Origin: Paenibacillaceae bacterium | GTDB taxonomy: Bacteria > Bacillota > Bacilli > Paenibacillales > NBRC-103111 | Length of the DNA: 5,442 nt | Reading direction: 5' to 3' | Assembly: GCA_020697475.1 (NCBI GenBank) | Contig: JAJFMO010000292.1 | Coordinates: 1 to 5,442 of the forward strand | Part shown: positions 5,077 through 5,442 of the stretch, piece by piece | Position numbering within the stretch: position 1 is the stretch's first letter | Layout of the letters: each line of letters begins with the position of its first letter | The notes under the pieces: model-generated | Database searches by the model: none | The model's input: only the letters and a program-made list of their open reading frames with translations | Told to the model about the DNA's origin: nothing | Translations under genes and position numbers: made by a program

Positions 5077-5442
5077 ATGGGTAAAATCGCCTTTGTATTT
5101 CCCGGCCAAGGCGCACAAGCGGTTGGCATGGGCAAAGACGCGTTTGAGCAGGCGCCGGAATCGCGGGCCGTGTTCGAGAGATCGGACAATGTGCTCGGAT
5201 TCGAGCTGTCCAAGCTGATTTTTGAAGGACCGGACGAGCAATTGAAGCAAACGTTCAACACGCAGCCGGCATTGTTGGCTACGAGTATCGCCTTATACGA
5301 AGCGTTCAGGCATCAAGGGGTTGTCGCCGACTACGTCGCCGGGCACAGCTTGGGCGAATACAGCGCGCTTGTGGCTGCAGGCGTCATGTCGTTGGACGAT
5401 GCGTTGGCCACCGTGCGGACGCGCGGGCTGCTCATGGAGCGG
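5077..5442 (+). CDS. fabD: FabD, malonyl-CoA:ACP transacylase, N-terminal part (cut by window edge)
   Basis: FabD transfers malonyl from CoA to acyl carrier protein, making the extender for FabH and later condensations. 122 codons are present, about 40 percent of a usual 310-residue enzyme; the rest lies beyond the right edge. The start reads MGKIAFVFPGQGAQ with the conserved GQGAQ (10-14). The nucleophile is Ser91 in GHSLGEYSA, and Arg116 in VRTRGLLME matches the arginine that binds the malonyl carboxylate in this family. The catalytic histidine would lie outside the window. AAGGAGG (5064-5070), six bases before ATG 5077, fixes the start. The gap to fabH is 27 bases with no terminator or clear promoter, so it belongs to the same operon. 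Removal of malonyl-CoA by FabD also lowers the FapR inducer. Confidence 0.97.
   Translation, partial: MGKIAFVFPGQGAQAVGMGKDAFEQAPESRAVFERSDNVLGFELSKLIFEGPDEQLKQTFNTQPALLATSIALYEAFRHQGVVADYVAGHSLGEYSALVAAGVMSLDDALATVRTRGLLMER

Noticed and set aside
4363..5250. Minus-strand open frame of 295 codons across fabH and the start of fabD
   Set aside because: It spans two unambiguous genes and their ribosome binding site in antisense, with arginine-rich low-information protein and no family resemblance.

Overview
This window looks like a core chromosomal locus of a spore-forming Gram-positive bacterium, most likely in the Paenibacillaceae (Paenibacillus or Cohnella type). Four things point there: a YlbJ sporulation membrane protein, a YlbL/SepM PDZ-Lon-like protease, strong AAGGAGG-type ribosome binding sites with moderately GC-rich codon use, and the order fapR-plsX-fabH-fabD. 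In Bacillus subtilis, fabD directly follows plsX and the fabH genes lie elsewhere. Genus-level placement is inference. I see no mobile element, CRISPR array, tRNA, rRNA or phage gene.

Layout. Bases 1-173 hold the N-terminal end of ylbJ on the minus strand, cut by the window edge. A 98-base divergent spacer separates it from ylbL (272-1405, plus strand), a membrane-anchored PDZ/S16 serine protease. A textbook sigma-A promoter (TTGACA, 18 bases, TATAAT) starts inside the last bases of ylbL and drives a short two-gene unit: yceD/ylbN (1459-2007) and rpmF, encoding ribosomal protein L32 (2093-2266). A strong intrinsic terminator at 2285-2317 closes that unit.

The lipid-synthesis operon follows. 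A candidate FapR operator (2361-2377) lies just downstream of a possible -10 box. Then come fapR (malonyl-CoA-sensing repressor, to 3066), plsX (3066-4052, overlapping the fapR stop by one base), fabH (4063-5049) and the first 122 codons of fabD (5077 to the window end). The close spacing (1-base overlap, 10 bases, 27 bases) indicates co-transcription. The logic is coherent: FapR senses malonyl-CoA; FabD moves malonyl from CoA to acyl carrier protein; FabH starts chains by condensing acyl-CoA with malonyl-ACP; PlsX turns acyl-ACP into acyl-phosphate for phospholipid synthesis.

The most unusual point is the fapR start. The conserved protein begins at an ATC codon (2485) with a G-rich ribosome-binding-like stretch at good distance. 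The only ordinary in-frame start codons (ATG 2389, TTG 2401) lie about 30 codons upstream and lack a good ribosome binding site. A run of seven G bases lies in this stretch, and one extra G would put another ATG (2459) in frame. I find no evidence of an undescribed system; this is mainly a housekeeping region with a few regulatory details worth checking.
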